A stretch of DNA of 64,000 nucleotides from a virus: IMG/VR virus record IMGVR_UViG_3300002144_000620, positions 62,001-126,000 of that record, one strand, 5' to 3'. This document shows positions 53,401 through 62,772 of this stretch, one piece after another (the stretch's first letter is position 1; the number at the start of each line of letters is the position of its first letter). The notes below the pieces were generated by a model that was not told where the DNA came from, did not search any database, and worked only from the letters and a program-made list of their open reading frames with translations. The position numbers and the translations under genes are program-made.

Positions 53401-56400
53401 GGTGAATACTTAATAGAATTCACACACAAAGGTCTGGATGATTTAGAGATATATGATGGTACGACATCTGGTACTTTATTGGAAACAATTTATGGTGCTA
53501 CAAATGATGGTAATGACACAGCGTATCACAGCACATTTATATTTAGTACAAATACTTTAACAATAAAACGAACAACTAATATAGATGGAAATAAAAAGTT
53601 AAAAAACTTAAAAGTAATATTAAAATATGGTACTCCAGATAGTTTTACGATAAACAACCAGTTAGTTTACGAATCTATTGGATTTGGTACTGATAGTAGT
53701 ACCGTATTATTTAATGACTCGTCATCTGTAAACATAAACGAAAGAAACTACTATATAGATGCTATCGGTATTGGACATGCTTACATAGCAAATGATATTG
53801 AATACGTATGTCCAGTACCAAAACCACACGTTTGTTATTTTGACTATAGCGGGTTAACTATAAATATGGGTTCATTGGGTTACACAACTAGTACTTCTGG
53901 TACATATTATGATGAAACAGGTACAGAACTATCCATAAAACAATCTTTACACTACGGTTATTCTAAAGATACGTCAGCAACAGAACCTACTGACGCTATT
54001 AAAGGTGTTTCGGGTGATTGGATAGTACCTTACAGAAAAAGTAATACTTGGACTAACGGAGTTACTTATTACAAAAATGATATAGTAACTTATTCTAATA
54101 CTAATTATATTGTCGATAACATAAACGTAACTGGCACAAGCACAACACCAACAGGGTGTACAATAACAACAATAGTACCAGGTAATTACGAAAACTTTTT
54201 AAGTCGAGCCAAAACTAGTCCATATATGCATATAGACTCAGCGAATATTAAAAAAGTTACTATTGACAAATCTAAAGATGTGGTATCATTTAACCTAACC
54301 AAAGACATATACTTATATCAAGTATTTAGTGGGGCTACGGAAAATGAGACTTATAAAGTTATTGATAATATATTGAATGATGAGTTATATATTAGCGATT
54401 CAACTACATTATCTTTTGACGGATTTTATTCCATAGATCAGGATAAAGTTGGTCCATTTTATACACCAAATACCGAAGAAATATTAACACAAACATTAGA
54501 TGATACACTATACCTAAATCCAGATAAAGTTAATTTTATTACAATTCAGTCACTTAACACTAGTTTTAATACCGATAACGATAAAATTGGTTTAGCTGAT
54601 GGTTTTTATTTAGTTAGAAGTAACTCATTCCTTAAAATCGATGCTGATTTATATTTTGAATCAACACAAACAAATACCCAAAATACGATTATTAGGTTAC
54701 AAGATCAGTTTGATAATATTATATATGAACAGATATTTAGTTTCAGTGGTTCGGATAACCCACAAGACAGGGTAGCTAGTATTAGTCACGAATCTTTATT
54801 CACTGTCGATACTAGAGTATACTTAACAGTATATCCAGAAACATTCGGTTGTACACTATCTAGATACGAAAAAATAGATATAGATTACATTAACCCAACA
54901 ACATATTCGGCTATTGACGACCCTAGATTTAGAATTAATTTTAATGCTGGTAGAACAATACTTAACGGTCATTATGTTGATGATGTATTATCAATTGAAC
55001 CACTAGGTGATACCAATAATTACGATGTTGATCACTATATGTTTAAAACAGATAGTGATACAGATACATATAAATTTAGACCTAAGTTAAATATAAATCA
55101 GTCATATGATGAAATTAATAATTTCGGTTTAATATTCGGTAAATATTATGAAAAATATAAAACAACCAGCTCTATAGGTGATGTTAGTATATATGAGAAA
55201 AAATACAATAATGATAGGTTTAGTTTCGAAGTAAAGGTTAACACAAAAGAAGTATCGTTATTATCGTCAAATAGTGCGTCACAATCTGGTGTAAATGTAA
55301 CACATACTATAACTTCAACCAATAATTACCTAGGTAACACCCCACAAGAAATTGAAAACACTGGTTTATCTAAAAGTATTATTTTTGGTAAATCACCTAA
55401 ACCTAGAACGAATAAACTTAAAAAGTTAAATTTCCCATTTCTAAAATCATATAAAAATAACACACTCCTAAGTGACGTTAAATCAACAATTGATTTTATT
55501 GGACACGATGAAGGTTTAGTTGATTACGATTTATTAGATTACAATAGCGATTTAAAAACTAATTTTATCAGTAAAACTAGATACTCAACAACAACAGGGT
55601 ACTGGAAAAAAGAAAATGCTATATACTCAACAGAATTATACCAAGATATATTAAGTGTTGTACCTGAATTTTCTGAAAATATAAATAACTATCAAATAAA
55701 CGACATCGTAAAATTAATTTTAACGAATACGGATATTGTTGTTGAAAACGAAGATGGTACTACCACAATAGAAAATAAAAATGTTGAGAGGTTATATGTT
55801 TGTATTGAAGATATAACAAGTAACCACCTAAGAAAAGAATCTGGTGCAATTGTTACTGGTGTAACTACTGGCCTAAATATACACCCTATATACCAACCAA
55901 ATGGTGCTAGAGCTTGTTTTATACCGATAGAGAGATATGATTTAAAATCGTTTACACCCATAGGTTATGATAAACATCAAAGAAGTAATTCTATTAGAAC
56001 AAACCATAAACCTTACACATACGAACCTAGTAAAATATTGACGGGACTACCAACAGATCAATTAGATATGGGTGATATAGTTAAAGTAATTGGTACGGGT
56101 ACAACTTATAACTTATACCAATACGTTTACAATAAACCGTTACTTTACAATCTAAATAATATATATAAAGTAGGTAGTTTTGTCTATCATAGCGACACCC
56201 CTACTAGCACAAATTATAGTTTTTGGTTAAAGATAGACGAATCATTTAATACTGAACCAGGTACCGAGACATCAGCAATTTCTTGGATGAAACTAGATTC
56301 AACCATACCTAGTGGTTACACATATCAATATAACTATGATTGGATAAGTGGTGATACTATAAATCTTTATCTAAACACAACATCTGCGACATACAATTGG

Positions 56401-57891
56401 GACCCTAATAAAATGAGTGAGTGGGATGGGTTAGAGATATCAAACTCATCACTACGAATACCTAATTTACTTCCAACTGAAGCTGGTGTTGTGGGATACG
56501 GTTATTACGGACATCTAGTACCTTATACTGGTACCCAAAAAATAGCTTCCGACATGGTACCAAATTATATCAACCAAAATATATTAACTAATAATCAGCT
56601 AGATGGTGTTGATAATATTGGACAAATAACACTAGCAGGTAATTTATCTTGGGTATACACTGGTACAACTGGATCAATATATACTGGGTACACGTTAAAT
56701 ACTAATCTAATACAAAATGATTATTCGGATTTAATGTCAAACAACGTTAATAATTTAAGTCTAAATCTAGACAAAGCTAGCAGAAACATATCACCTTTAT
56801 TCGAACTAATATGTTCGAACACAACAGATAATAGTATATATGATTACTCTAGTACAACAACATACGATTCAACATCAGAATACAACTACAAAAAATATGC
56901 TGTTGACAGAAATGTACTTTATCACGCTACAAGTATCAATACATTAGGTACACCACATACTAATACAACTCAGTGGGAAGAAAGAGACTTCATGTTGGTT
57001 AGTAAATATACCTTATACAAAGATAGAACTAGTATAAAAATTTATGATGGTATAATAGAATCATTAAATGAAAATACTAAAAATAATTTATATTTCTTCG
57101 ATAGCGATCTAGTCCTAAAAACATCTTTTACGGAAAATTATTTTAGTGGTACAACACAAGATAATAAATTAGTTAATGGTTTAAACAAATTATTTGACGC
57201 TAAAAACGAGAACTTGAGAGATGTATATAGTTATGGTTTAACTGGTTTCAGAAAATCTGGTTCTGACATTATTATGGACTATTATTACGAAAGAGATGAT
57301 AATAGTTTACCAAAAACAGGTGAGTTTATCGGTGGGCTAACAATTACTAACCCATGTGGGCATAACGCTAAAGTTATCTTTGGTACATTATTTAATTTTA
57401 ATGAATCTCTAGTTTCAATATCGGACGGTAGGTTACAACCAGCACCACCTTTAGCCGAACTAGCAGCATCTTTAGTCTCACCTAAAGCTAGGTTACTGAT
57501 AAACCAAAACGGTGCATCGAATATGACCTTAACTATAAACGGAACAAATATAATAACATCAAATAGAACTGTTTTAAGTAAATCAATGGTCGATGATACA
57601 ATCGTTATGGAAAACGGTGGGTATATAACAATTACAGTTACTTACGATACATTCAAAAACAAAACTATATACAAAGATGGGGTTGTTGATGAATACGTTT
57701 TATTTAACACTACTGACAATGGTATAGATAACGCATTTGTAACAGCAAATAAATCATTACAAGGTAAAATAGAAACTAGAACCATTACTTTAAAAGATGT
57801 ATACGAGGATAGAGTTATTAAACTTGATTTTGAGGGTGCTAATTTCATAGAACTTGGTACTGTTGACCCTAAAGACTACATAGTATTATAA
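50455..57891 (+). CDS. Giant baseplate wedge / fibre-like protein (gp7-like) with sugar-binding-like modules
   Basis: 2,478 residues. Around 425-545 lie helical motifs INIMLGLMGKNFDTIRKYIDG, IPDLLTKNYGNMLGF and LWRRIFINSFYLWKSKGTRKSIEFILNLVGLP. The 'LWKSKGTRKSIE' helix resembles T4 gp7/tail-protein-I type proteins that form the wedge core. Near 975-1055 is a CUB/P-domain-like beta segment (SGSGEYLIEF, DDLEIYDGT). Three stretches (about 1197-1232, 1899-1930, 2139-2180) have the Y..G..V.Y....Y......P......W look of CBM5/12-type modules. The far C-terminus is beta-rich. It is the longest gene of the right block and likely reaches from wedge to periphery, perhaps touching surface glycans. Module calls are tentative. 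Confidence 0.6.
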   Translation: MANLSYTNTPLIAHLYDTSDAALESAIQLGCSGYRTYNINGESKYVPCSSFLAYENALKLYKIQGVNNAVSGLGSLGDKAVGLQFANSKDEISGDPYFTLGNFSINKSVSVKKNIGKEVTYIGGDVSYTAESINESNPGKTTNTSAVEQVNKKINDNVTVSVLFDRKKLQNYVLYAALKETIKNTVIEITQKFPAGLRLNVVGLQSPTVEEYNYSQGTDTAEFKVNLSNISNPFQIEYTSTGKTINDPVDIAPIRNFSKNYSDYVIYYQDIEYKILNATLPKSYEDYENGIYLTIEGDPFSLDANPNLTVNRTFWIKPKYQKHDEFQSNLSDMGKFLLNYDFDKKNYVSVIRYVKVTDNGVDINVNETLTFPQIDKVNIDLFGDKFDKYLTKLNTISDDFDSTKTNLITRFLTTDSLKEFDTDDRRINIMLGLMGKNFDTIRKYIDGITYMTNLSYDKIENIPDLLTKNYGNMLGFETFNVEDESTIMESIFNLEDLNIEPGITPVEIDIELWRRIFINSFYLWKSKGTRKSIEFILNLVGLPDTIFEVNEHVYVARQNVDFYQKAYEIYGAQYSDETLLTLVPIDKDGYPTVPGKVKYQESGFNISIDSKNYGPYDFGKEYINAYQYDGNTPIFKLDRVTDNVKSWVYSEDRVLRLSEDTVGYTEYYEDDSRLVVNSKELEVYLSSNKIFDFTMYRYLYRNNITVNEDLMFNPEKIVKAGVLSFNQFVQNSLDEFIKPDNRKTIRTYPTLSKIYYDYTKLTDTRVTNTKSLDFLNKFDGSWVKLVQQFTPATSILNAGKKIQNSKFIDNKFIYKHGLNDSLGWLGTDGSEFQYKANLPVNLGTTNPFQTKGFAKDAFVGETSTFTVEGKKGLNYVGYDPTINEYFGFYYGIQDACNTIASVYLWDGEENYGDDTTYNGNINITGDTNGVFVKYENTLYRLNTNRMFTGILPTINTKTIYKDSYVVLDNTNSTETITLSSGSGEYLIEFTHKGLDDLEIYDGTTSGTLLETIYGATNDGNDTAYHSTFIFSTNTLTIKRTTNIDGNKKLKNLKVILKYGTPDSFTINNQLVYESIGFGTDSSTVLFNDSSSVNINERNYYIDAIGIGHAYIANDIEYVCPVPKPHVCYFDYSGLTINMGSLGYTTSTSGTYYDETGTELSIKQSLHYGYSKDTSATEPTDAIKGVSGDWIVPYRKSNTWTNGVTYYKNDIVTYSNTNYIVDNINVTGTSTTPTGCTITTIVPGNYENFLSRAKTSPYMHIDSANIKKVTIDKSKDVVSFNLTKDIYLYQVFSGATENETYKVIDNILNDELYISDSTTLSFDGFYSIDQDKVGPFYTPNTEEILTQTLDDTLYLNPDKVNFITIQSLNTSFNTDNDKIGLADGFYLVRSNSFLKIDADLYFESTQTNTQNTIIRLQDQFDNIIYEQIFSFSGSDNPQDRVASISHESLFTVDTRVYLTVYPETFGCTLSRYEKIDIDYINPTTYSAIDDPRFRINFNAGRTILNGHYVDDVLSIEPLGDTNNYDVDHYMFKTDSDTDTYKFRPKLNINQSYDEINNFGLIFGKYYEKYKTTSSIGDVSIYEKKYNNDRFSFEVKVNTKEVSLLSSNSASQSGVNVTHTITSTNNYLGNTPQEIENTGLSKSIIFGKSPKPRTNKLKKLNFPFLKSYKNNTLLSDVKSTIDFIGHDEGLVDYDLLDYNSDLKTNFISKTRYSTTTGYWKKENAIYSTELYQDILSVVPEFSENINNYQINDIVKLILTNTDIVVENEDGTTTIENKNVERLYVCIEDITSNHLRKESGAIVTGVTTGLNIHPIYQPNGARACFIPIERYDLKSFTPIGYDKHQRSNSIRTNHKPYTYEPSKILTGLPTDQLDMGDIVKVIGTGTTYNLYQYVYNKPLLYNLNNIYKVGSFVYHSDTPTSTNYSFWLKIDESFNTEPGTETSAISWMKLDSTIPSGYTYQYNYDWISGDTINLYLNTTSATYNWDPNKMSEWDGLEISNSSLRIPNLLPTEAGVVGYGYYGHLVPYTGTQKIASDMVPNYINQNILTNNQLDGVDNIGQITLAGNLSWVYTGTTGSIYTGYTLNTNLIQNDYSDLMSNNVNNLSLNLDKASRNISPLFELICSNTTDNSIYDYSSTTTYDSTSEYNYKKYAVDRNVLYHATSINTLGTPHTNTTQWEERDFMLVSKYTLYKDRTSIKIYDGIIESLNENTKNNLYFFDSDLVLKTSFTENYFSGTTQDNKLVNGLNKLFDAKNENLRDVYSYGLTGFRKSGSDIIMDYYYERDDNSLPKTGEFIGGLTITNPCGHNAKVIFGTLFNFNESLVSISDGRLQPAPPLAELAASLVSPKARLLINQNGASNMTLTINGTNIITSNRTVLSKSMVDDTIVMENGGYITITVTYDTFKNKTIYKDGVVDEYVLFNTTDNGIDNAFVTANKSLQGKIETRTITLKDVYEDRVIKLDFEGANFIELGTVDPKDYIVL

Positions 57892-57900
57892 AAATTACTA

Positions 57901-57908
57901 TATTTATA
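57901..57908 (+). promoter_or_regulatory. TATTTATA motif, candidate late promoter
   Basis: It lies in the 29-bp gap after the giant gene, 12 nt before the ATG at 57921, the same spacing as at 2746. Confidence 0.55.
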
Positions 57909-57920
57909 TAAAAACAAAAA

Positions 57921-60644
57921 ATGAGCTATATAATTAAAAAAAATGATGCGTTGGTTAACGTAAAATTGACAACACAGGGCAGAAGAAATTTAGCGGCTGG
58001 TAATTTAACATTTACAAATTTTATCTTAGGTGATAGTGAAATGGATTACTCGAGTGACGATAAACCTGGTGTTAATATATTAAGACCATCGGATAATCAA
58101 ATAGGGTTAAGCTACCCAATAGGTGCTACGAGTAACTTAGATATAATAAGACCCATAACTATAGTAAACTCAATACCAAATGAGGTTTATGCGAAAGCTA
58201 AAGAACGAGGTTTTTTTAACTACACAGGTACAACAAAACCAGAACAAACATTATGTAGTTTATATAATATAACTGGTACAACAAACGGTACTACAGACAC
58301 AATATCTTTTAACTACACAAGTAATAGTCAAAAAAATGAAACGTATATTGATTTAAAACCAGGGGATTTTGTTTTTGTTAAATACGAAAAATATGATTAC
58401 ACAACTGGTACCACCTATACACAATCAGAAGAAATTACGACAAAAGCAACACAGTATTTATGGTATATAGTTGAAACTATATCAACAGCTGATTCTGGTG
58501 ATAACCAAACATTAACGGGTGTAACTAATGGTTCTACAATAACAATTACCTTAGATAGAGAATTACCTATCGGATCAGCAAATTTAACAGCTTTTATTTA
58601 TCCTGGTAAAGATACTATAAAAAATTATTATGACGAAGAGACACCAGTAGCTTACTGGCAAGGTGGTTTATTAGATTTTTCTAATAATAATACCCAATCT
58701 AACCTAGACGTACCTGTATGGAACATGAATATAATTCATATTGAAGATGTTATAGGTCTTGATTCTGTCGATGATAAATCAAAATACGATACCATATCAA
58801 ACACATATTTAGGTGCTAGTATAAATTACGGAAATTATGATACTAACTCTAAAATAGGTATAATACACTACACAAACAATACCGTATCAAATTTCTACGG
58901 AGAAGGTTTCAAACAATCAACAATGAAACTTAAGATACCGTATTTAATGTGGCATAAAAAACAATATACGGGCACAACTTTTAATGAGATTGGTTATACT
59001 TTTGTTACCGATACAGAACTTAAAACATTAACTTCATCCTCCTCTACAACGCAAGGGACTTTTCAGTATTACGATTTAGTTGATGAAGAAACTAACAAAA
59101 ATGTTGTTGGTAAAGTTTTTATTGACGAGAAAGTTATTTTAATCGAGGATCCAGAATTATTAACTGTACTTTCATACAAAGCTAATAGGAATTGGACTTT
59201 ACCAAAACCTAAACTAACCTTAACCGAACCAGGTATATGCGGAAATACTAGTACAATGGGTGTACTACAACCAGGTGAATATCTTTATGTATCTTATTTA
59301 CTAGGTGATACCAATGGTATAACTGGTATGCATTGTGAGGACTACACTGTAATTACTAATTCAACTAACACACCTAAAGACGTATTATTTGAATTTAACA
59401 AAAAAACAGGAGACCCTAACTATAGTGAGTTTTCATACTTAACAGATTATGATGATACAACTGGTTTGGGTTATAAAGTGAATCAACTACTATTATTATG
59501 GCAAAAGTCGGAAACAGTTATAAAACCAGATTCAGCCAATTGGTCTTATACTGATATGAGCAATTACCTGGGTACGAATGGGTGCGTTACAGGTGTAATG
59601 AATATTGATGGAACCAATTTTGAGCTACATGCTGACATATTTGACTATGCCACAGATTTAATACCAACACATAGTGTTATAAACACCACTTTATTTGATG
59701 TGTTTGAGTTAGGTGATAAACCAGTTGGTGAGATAATAGTTATATATGATGGTGAGATACAAAAAGAAGCCACAGACGATACGTTATCAGATGGTACCTA
59801 CTATCACCACCCCGAAGCATACGCTACTGGACCAAACGGTAAAAGTGTTATAGTATTTAGTCAAGGGTATGGTACTAATAACGACTTATTACAAATATAT
59901 TATTTAATAGGTAAAAGCAATACTGCTAAAACAGTTAAACAAGTTATTAACGTACCATCCCAATCGGTTATAAATTCAAACACCAATTCTGACTCAATAT
60001 ACAAATCAACGATAGCACCAAATAGGGTGTCACTAAAACTAAATAAACAACCCAATAACTCTACCGTATGGTTATTTTATAAAGGTATGTTATTATCATC
60101 TAACACTTACGGTGTTTTTGTTACTAATGAAACCATTGACGATAGACGAGTAGAGTTAAATTTTACACCAACACAAGGTAGTGAAATAACGATAATTTAT
60201 CTAGATAATTCAGGATTAGGTCAAACCGTTTCAACAAACGTATTAACTAAAGATGTTATTTCAGCTCTAAGGGTTAATATTGACCAAAATATACTTGACA
60301 ATAGTGAATTAGATACCTATATTTTATCAGATTACATAAATATACCAACGGTAACAGAAACTAGTAAACACACATTCGGTGATGAAGTATTTTTTTACGG
60401 AAACATAGAGACTGACATAAAAGCAACTATATACAAAACGCAGTTAACATGTAACGTGTTACCTAATCATTATATAACAACAACAAACCCCACATTTAAT
60501 GTGGACCAAGATAAAGTTGCTTTCACTGAAATAGCTATCACTAGCGAAGATCAAACAATAGTGGCTATTGGTAAATTTTCAGAACCAATAACCAGAAAAT
60601 ATAATTCTGATATGTTAGTACTACAAGTAACAATAGATTTTTAA
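57921..60644 (+). CDS. Structural protein with N-terminal LTxxGR motif (fibre/baseplate periphery)
   Basis: 907 residues. N-terminal block: IIKKNDALVNVKLTTQGRRNLAAGNLTFTNFILGDSEMDY, a motif shared with the genes at 60644 and 62773 and known from other phage virion proteins as a probable attachment region. The rest is Thr/Asn/Gly-rich and beta-like, with YTGTT and ITGTTNGTT repeats (about 105-135), a tryptophan-rich VAYWQGGLLDFSNNNTQSNLDVPVWNMNI, and GLGYKVNQLLLLWQKSE. No catalytic motif is seen. It is preceded by a TATTTATA motif and coupled to the next gene by TAATG (60642). Tail-fibre or baseplate-periphery role inferred. Confidence 0.65.
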   Translation: MSYIIKKNDALVNVKLTTQGRRNLAAGNLTFTNFILGDSEMDYSSDDKPGVNILRPSDNQIGLSYPIGATSNLDIIRPITIVNSIPNEVYAKAKERGFFNYTGTTKPEQTLCSLYNITGTTNGTTDTISFNYTSNSQKNETYIDLKPGDFVFVKYEKYDYTTGTTYTQSEEITTKATQYLWYIVETISTADSGDNQTLTGVTNGSTITITLDRELPIGSANLTAFIYPGKDTIKNYYDEETPVAYWQGGLLDFSNNNTQSNLDVPVWNMNIIHIEDVIGLDSVDDKSKYDTISNTYLGASINYGNYDTNSKIGIIHYTNNTVSNFYGEGFKQSTMKLKIPYLMWHKKQYTGTTFNEIGYTFVTDTELKTLTSSSSTTQGTFQYYDLVDEETNKNVVGKVFIDEKVILIEDPELLTVLSYKANRNWTLPKPKLTLTEPGICGNTSTMGVLQPGEYLYVSYLLGDTNGITGMHCEDYTVITNSTNTPKDVLFEFNKKTGDPNYSEFSYLTDYDDTTGLGYKVNQLLLLWQKSETVIKPDSANWSYTDMSNYLGTNGCVTGVMNIDGTNFELHADIFDYATDLIPTHSVINTTLFDVFELGDKPVGEIIVIYDGEIQKEATDDTLSDGTYYHHPEAYATGPNGKSVIVFSQGYGTNNDLLQIYYLIGKSNTAKTVKQVINVPSQSVINSNTNSDSIYKSTIAPNRVSLKLNKQPNNSTVWLFYKGMLLSSNTYGVFVTNETIDDRRVELNFTPTQGSEITIIYLDNSGLGQTVSTNVLTKDVISALRVNIDQNILDNSELDTYILSDYINIPTVTETSKHTFGDEVFFYGNIETDIKATIYKTQLTCNVLPNHYITTTNPTFNVDQDKVAFTEIAITSEDQTIVAIGKFSEPITRKYNSDMLVLQVTIDF

Positions 60645-61024
60645 TGGGCTTCTTTAAAAGAAATAAATATAGTTTTGAAATATACCTTACAGATAAGGGT
60701 AGAGAAGCTTTTGTTAATAATGGTCTTAAGAACGATGTAAAATTTTTCTCTTTAATAGACAATACGAATTACCAACAACTAGATTTATTCGACCCAACAA
60801 TCATTACGGAACAAACAGTACCAACAATAAAATACTTTGGTACTGTTGAGGTTAATAATAGTGACGAAGTTTACACACAAAACTCTAATAGAGGATCTGT
60901 GGATAACGACATTGTGTTTAAAAACGGTTTTCTAGGTGTAAGACAGGTAGCTGAAAATAATTATATTGTTTACGAACCAGACTTGCAAGCTGATACGATA
61001 AAAATAACAACATTTAAAGACTAA
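60644..61024 (+). CDS. Small LTxxGR-motif virion protein
   Basis: 126 residues. YSFEIYLTDKGREAFVNNGLKNDVKFFSLIDNTNYQQL is the same N-terminal block as in the 907- and 81-residue proteins: a strand, L-T-x-x-G-R, a helix ending in a glycine, then a strand and D-x-x-Y. The remainder contains VPTIKYFGTVEVNNSDE and a basic/polar end. It is probably a short member of a family whose shared block docks to a common partner, with the variable remainder exposed. Both start (TAATG at 60642) and stop (TAATG at 61022) are coupled to neighbours. Confidence 0.7.
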   Translation: MGFFKRNKYSFEIYLTDKGREAFVNNGLKNDVKFFSLIDNTNYQQLDLFDPTIITEQTVPTIKYFGTVEVNNSDEVYTQNSNRGSVDNDIVFKNGFLGVRQVAENNYIVYEPDLQADTIKITTFKD

Positions 61025-62067
61025 TGGCTAAACAATACAACCTTAAAGATATTAATGGGTTACACCTTAAGTCACCTTATGATTATAATTCATATAACAC
61101 TAATGGTGTTGACGCTCTAATAGAGAATTTTGATTTTTACCCGTTAAAAACTAGTGATATTAGTAACTTTATTTTTATTAACGGATCGTACAGAAATGTT
61201 TTGGAAACATCAGAATACCATAATAAAATTATGGGTAACTCTTTTATTGGTGACAATTCTTATACAAACAAAACACACGATTTAACGTACACACAAATTA
61301 AAAAAACTAAAGAGTTAGTTAAAGGTGAAAAGTATTACGTTAAATTCGATTTTTATTTCAATTTTGATGGTGACGCTTACGGGTTCGATATAGGGTCAAC
61401 TGGGTATACAATAAACACAGATTTATATGTTGTATTAGGTAATACCAAAAGAAAACTTAAGCTATCAAATCTATACATATATGATTTTGACAACCCAACG
61501 TATTCAAACACAACAGACAACCCAATAGATGAGGGTTATAAAGACATTGAGTCTGGCAACAACATATACTCAAGTAACGTTAATATCACGAGTGACACTA
61601 TAAATATGTCTTATGTACCAGATAATAAAACGTATTCCGTGTATTATAAAGGTGTTGGTACAGGGTTAAATCCTGTTGTAACATCAAATGTTTCGTATAT
61701 TGAAGCTAATAGTTATTCAGCCAACTACGGAACCCAAGTTTATATGAGCGTATCTTCTGATCTAGCTTATGCGTTAACATCGTTCAACGTACCAACCTTT
61801 ACTTCATCCGCAAACGGTATGGTTATAGAGCTATTGGAAAATCAAGGATACGGTAGCCCATTTAACGTTATGGACGGTGGTTACTTATTTAAAGTTACTG
61901 CTGAATTAGATACAACATCGATGGCCGAGTTTGACGCTAACATATGTAAGGGTAATAAAGATTTTAAAATAATTGTTGATTATAACGGCACTTTCTCACA
62001 AACAATAATAACTTATGAGGACATAGCTTACAGTGTAATAGTAGGTAATGAAAATCAACAAGCTTAA
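61024..62067 (+). CDS. Hypothetical structural protein, beta-rich
   Basis: 347 residues, unrecognised. N-terminus YNLKDINGLHLKSPYDYNSYNTNG; then Tyr/Asn/Ser-rich beta segments (KYYVKFDFYFNFDGDAYGFDIGSTGYTINTDLYVVLGN near 100-140), and a possible Ig-like middle: KTYSVYYKGVGTGLNPVVTSNVSYIEANSYSANYGTQVYMSVSSDLAYALTSFNVP. The C-terminal VKTAELDTTS-like part (FKVTAELDTTSMAEFDANI) ends in a further strand pair. No motif for catalysis. It shares its first base with the previous stop. Likely part of a fibre or peripheral baseplate set together with its LTxxGR neighbours. Confidence 0.65.
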   Translation: MAKQYNLKDINGLHLKSPYDYNSYNTNGVDALIENFDFYPLKTSDISNFIFINGSYRNVLETSEYHNKIMGNSFIGDNSYTNKTHDLTYTQIKKTKELVKGEKYYVKFDFYFNFDGDAYGFDIGSTGYTINTDLYVVLGNTKRKLKLSNLYIYDFDNPTYSNTTDNPIDEGYKDIESGNNIYSSNVNITSDTINMSYVPDNKTYSVYYKGVGTGLNPVVTSNVSYIEANSYSANYGTQVYMSVSSDLAYALTSFNVPTFTSSANGMVIELLENQGYGSPFNVMDGGYLFKVTAELDTTSMAEFDANICKGNKDFKIIVDYNGTFSQTIITYEDIAYSVIVGNENQQA

Positions 62068-62079
62068 TAAAACATAGAT

Positions 62080-62685
62080 ATGCCAACAATAGTAAGTGCT
62101 AAAACTAAAGTAGTAAAAGTTATGCCGAAATTTAGTTTCGCTATACCTAAGATTAATTACTACATGAATACACCATCAGTCAGTGTTACCAGCGAAACCG
62201 ATAAGTTTCAAACACTAGAAAAGGATGGTAAATTTAATATATTAAACACAAATGCTACGGCTATATACTTTAACGATATCGTATTTAAAAGTGCCCGTAT
62301 AAGGGATTCGAACTCTATATTATCAGTGTTAAAAGTAAAAACAAACTTATCTAGAACATACGAGAATGAAAATAAATTTTACCAAGAACACACTGTTATG
62401 ATTAACGGTTTTACAACTGGGTTATTAACAATTGTAAGTGAATTGGGTGTGATCGGTTCTAAAAAGATTATAATACCATTAACCAAATTAGAGTTTTCAG
62501 CTTTTTACGAGGTTAAAAATCTAGGTGTGTTAAACCAACATTACTACGGTAAAACAAGTAATGCACCAAATAAAAGAGTTGGTATTATTGATTTTACTTT
62601 TAGTTTAAAGGCTTACTCTAACATAAGTAACAATACTGAGATAGAAGAGGATATTGTTATAACAACAATTTTAGTTAATACGTAA
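62080..62685 (+). CDS. Hypothetical structural protein
   Basis: 201 residues, unrecognised. It has a basic N-terminus (SAKTKVVKVMPKFSFAIPKINYYM), beta-like segments (AIYFNDIVFKSARIRDSNSILSVLKVKTNLSRTYENENKFYQEHTVMINGF), a hydrophobic GLLTIVSELGVIGSKKIIIPLTKLEFSAFYEV, and a short strand-rich C-terminus ending ITTILVNT. No catalytic or membrane motif. It begins 12 bp after the previous stop and closes a run of coupled genes; an 87-bp gap with a TATTTATA motif follows. Virion role inferred from context. Confidence 0.65.
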   Translation: MPTIVSAKTKVVKVMPKFSFAIPKINYYMNTPSVSVTSETDKFQTLEKDGKFNILNTNATAIYFNDIVFKSARIRDSNSILSVLKVKTNLSRTYENENKFYQEHTVMINGFTTGLLTIVSELGVIGSKKIIIPLTKLEFSAFYEVKNLGVLNQHYYGKTSNAPNKRVGIIDFTFSLKAYSNISNNTEIEEDIVITTILVNT

Positions 62686-62704
62686 AAAATTTTAATGATG
62701 GTTA

Positions 62705-62712
62705 TATTTATA
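62705..62712 (+). promoter_or_regulatory. TATTTATA motif, candidate late promoter
   Basis: It lies in the 87-bp gap before the gene at 62773, 60 nt upstream of its ATG, with context GGTTATATTTATA similar to 30451. Confidence 0.5.
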
Positions 62713-62772
62713 TAATAAGTGATAATAACTTGACTTACAGAATAAAATTAATATTTTTAAATAAAGAATAAT

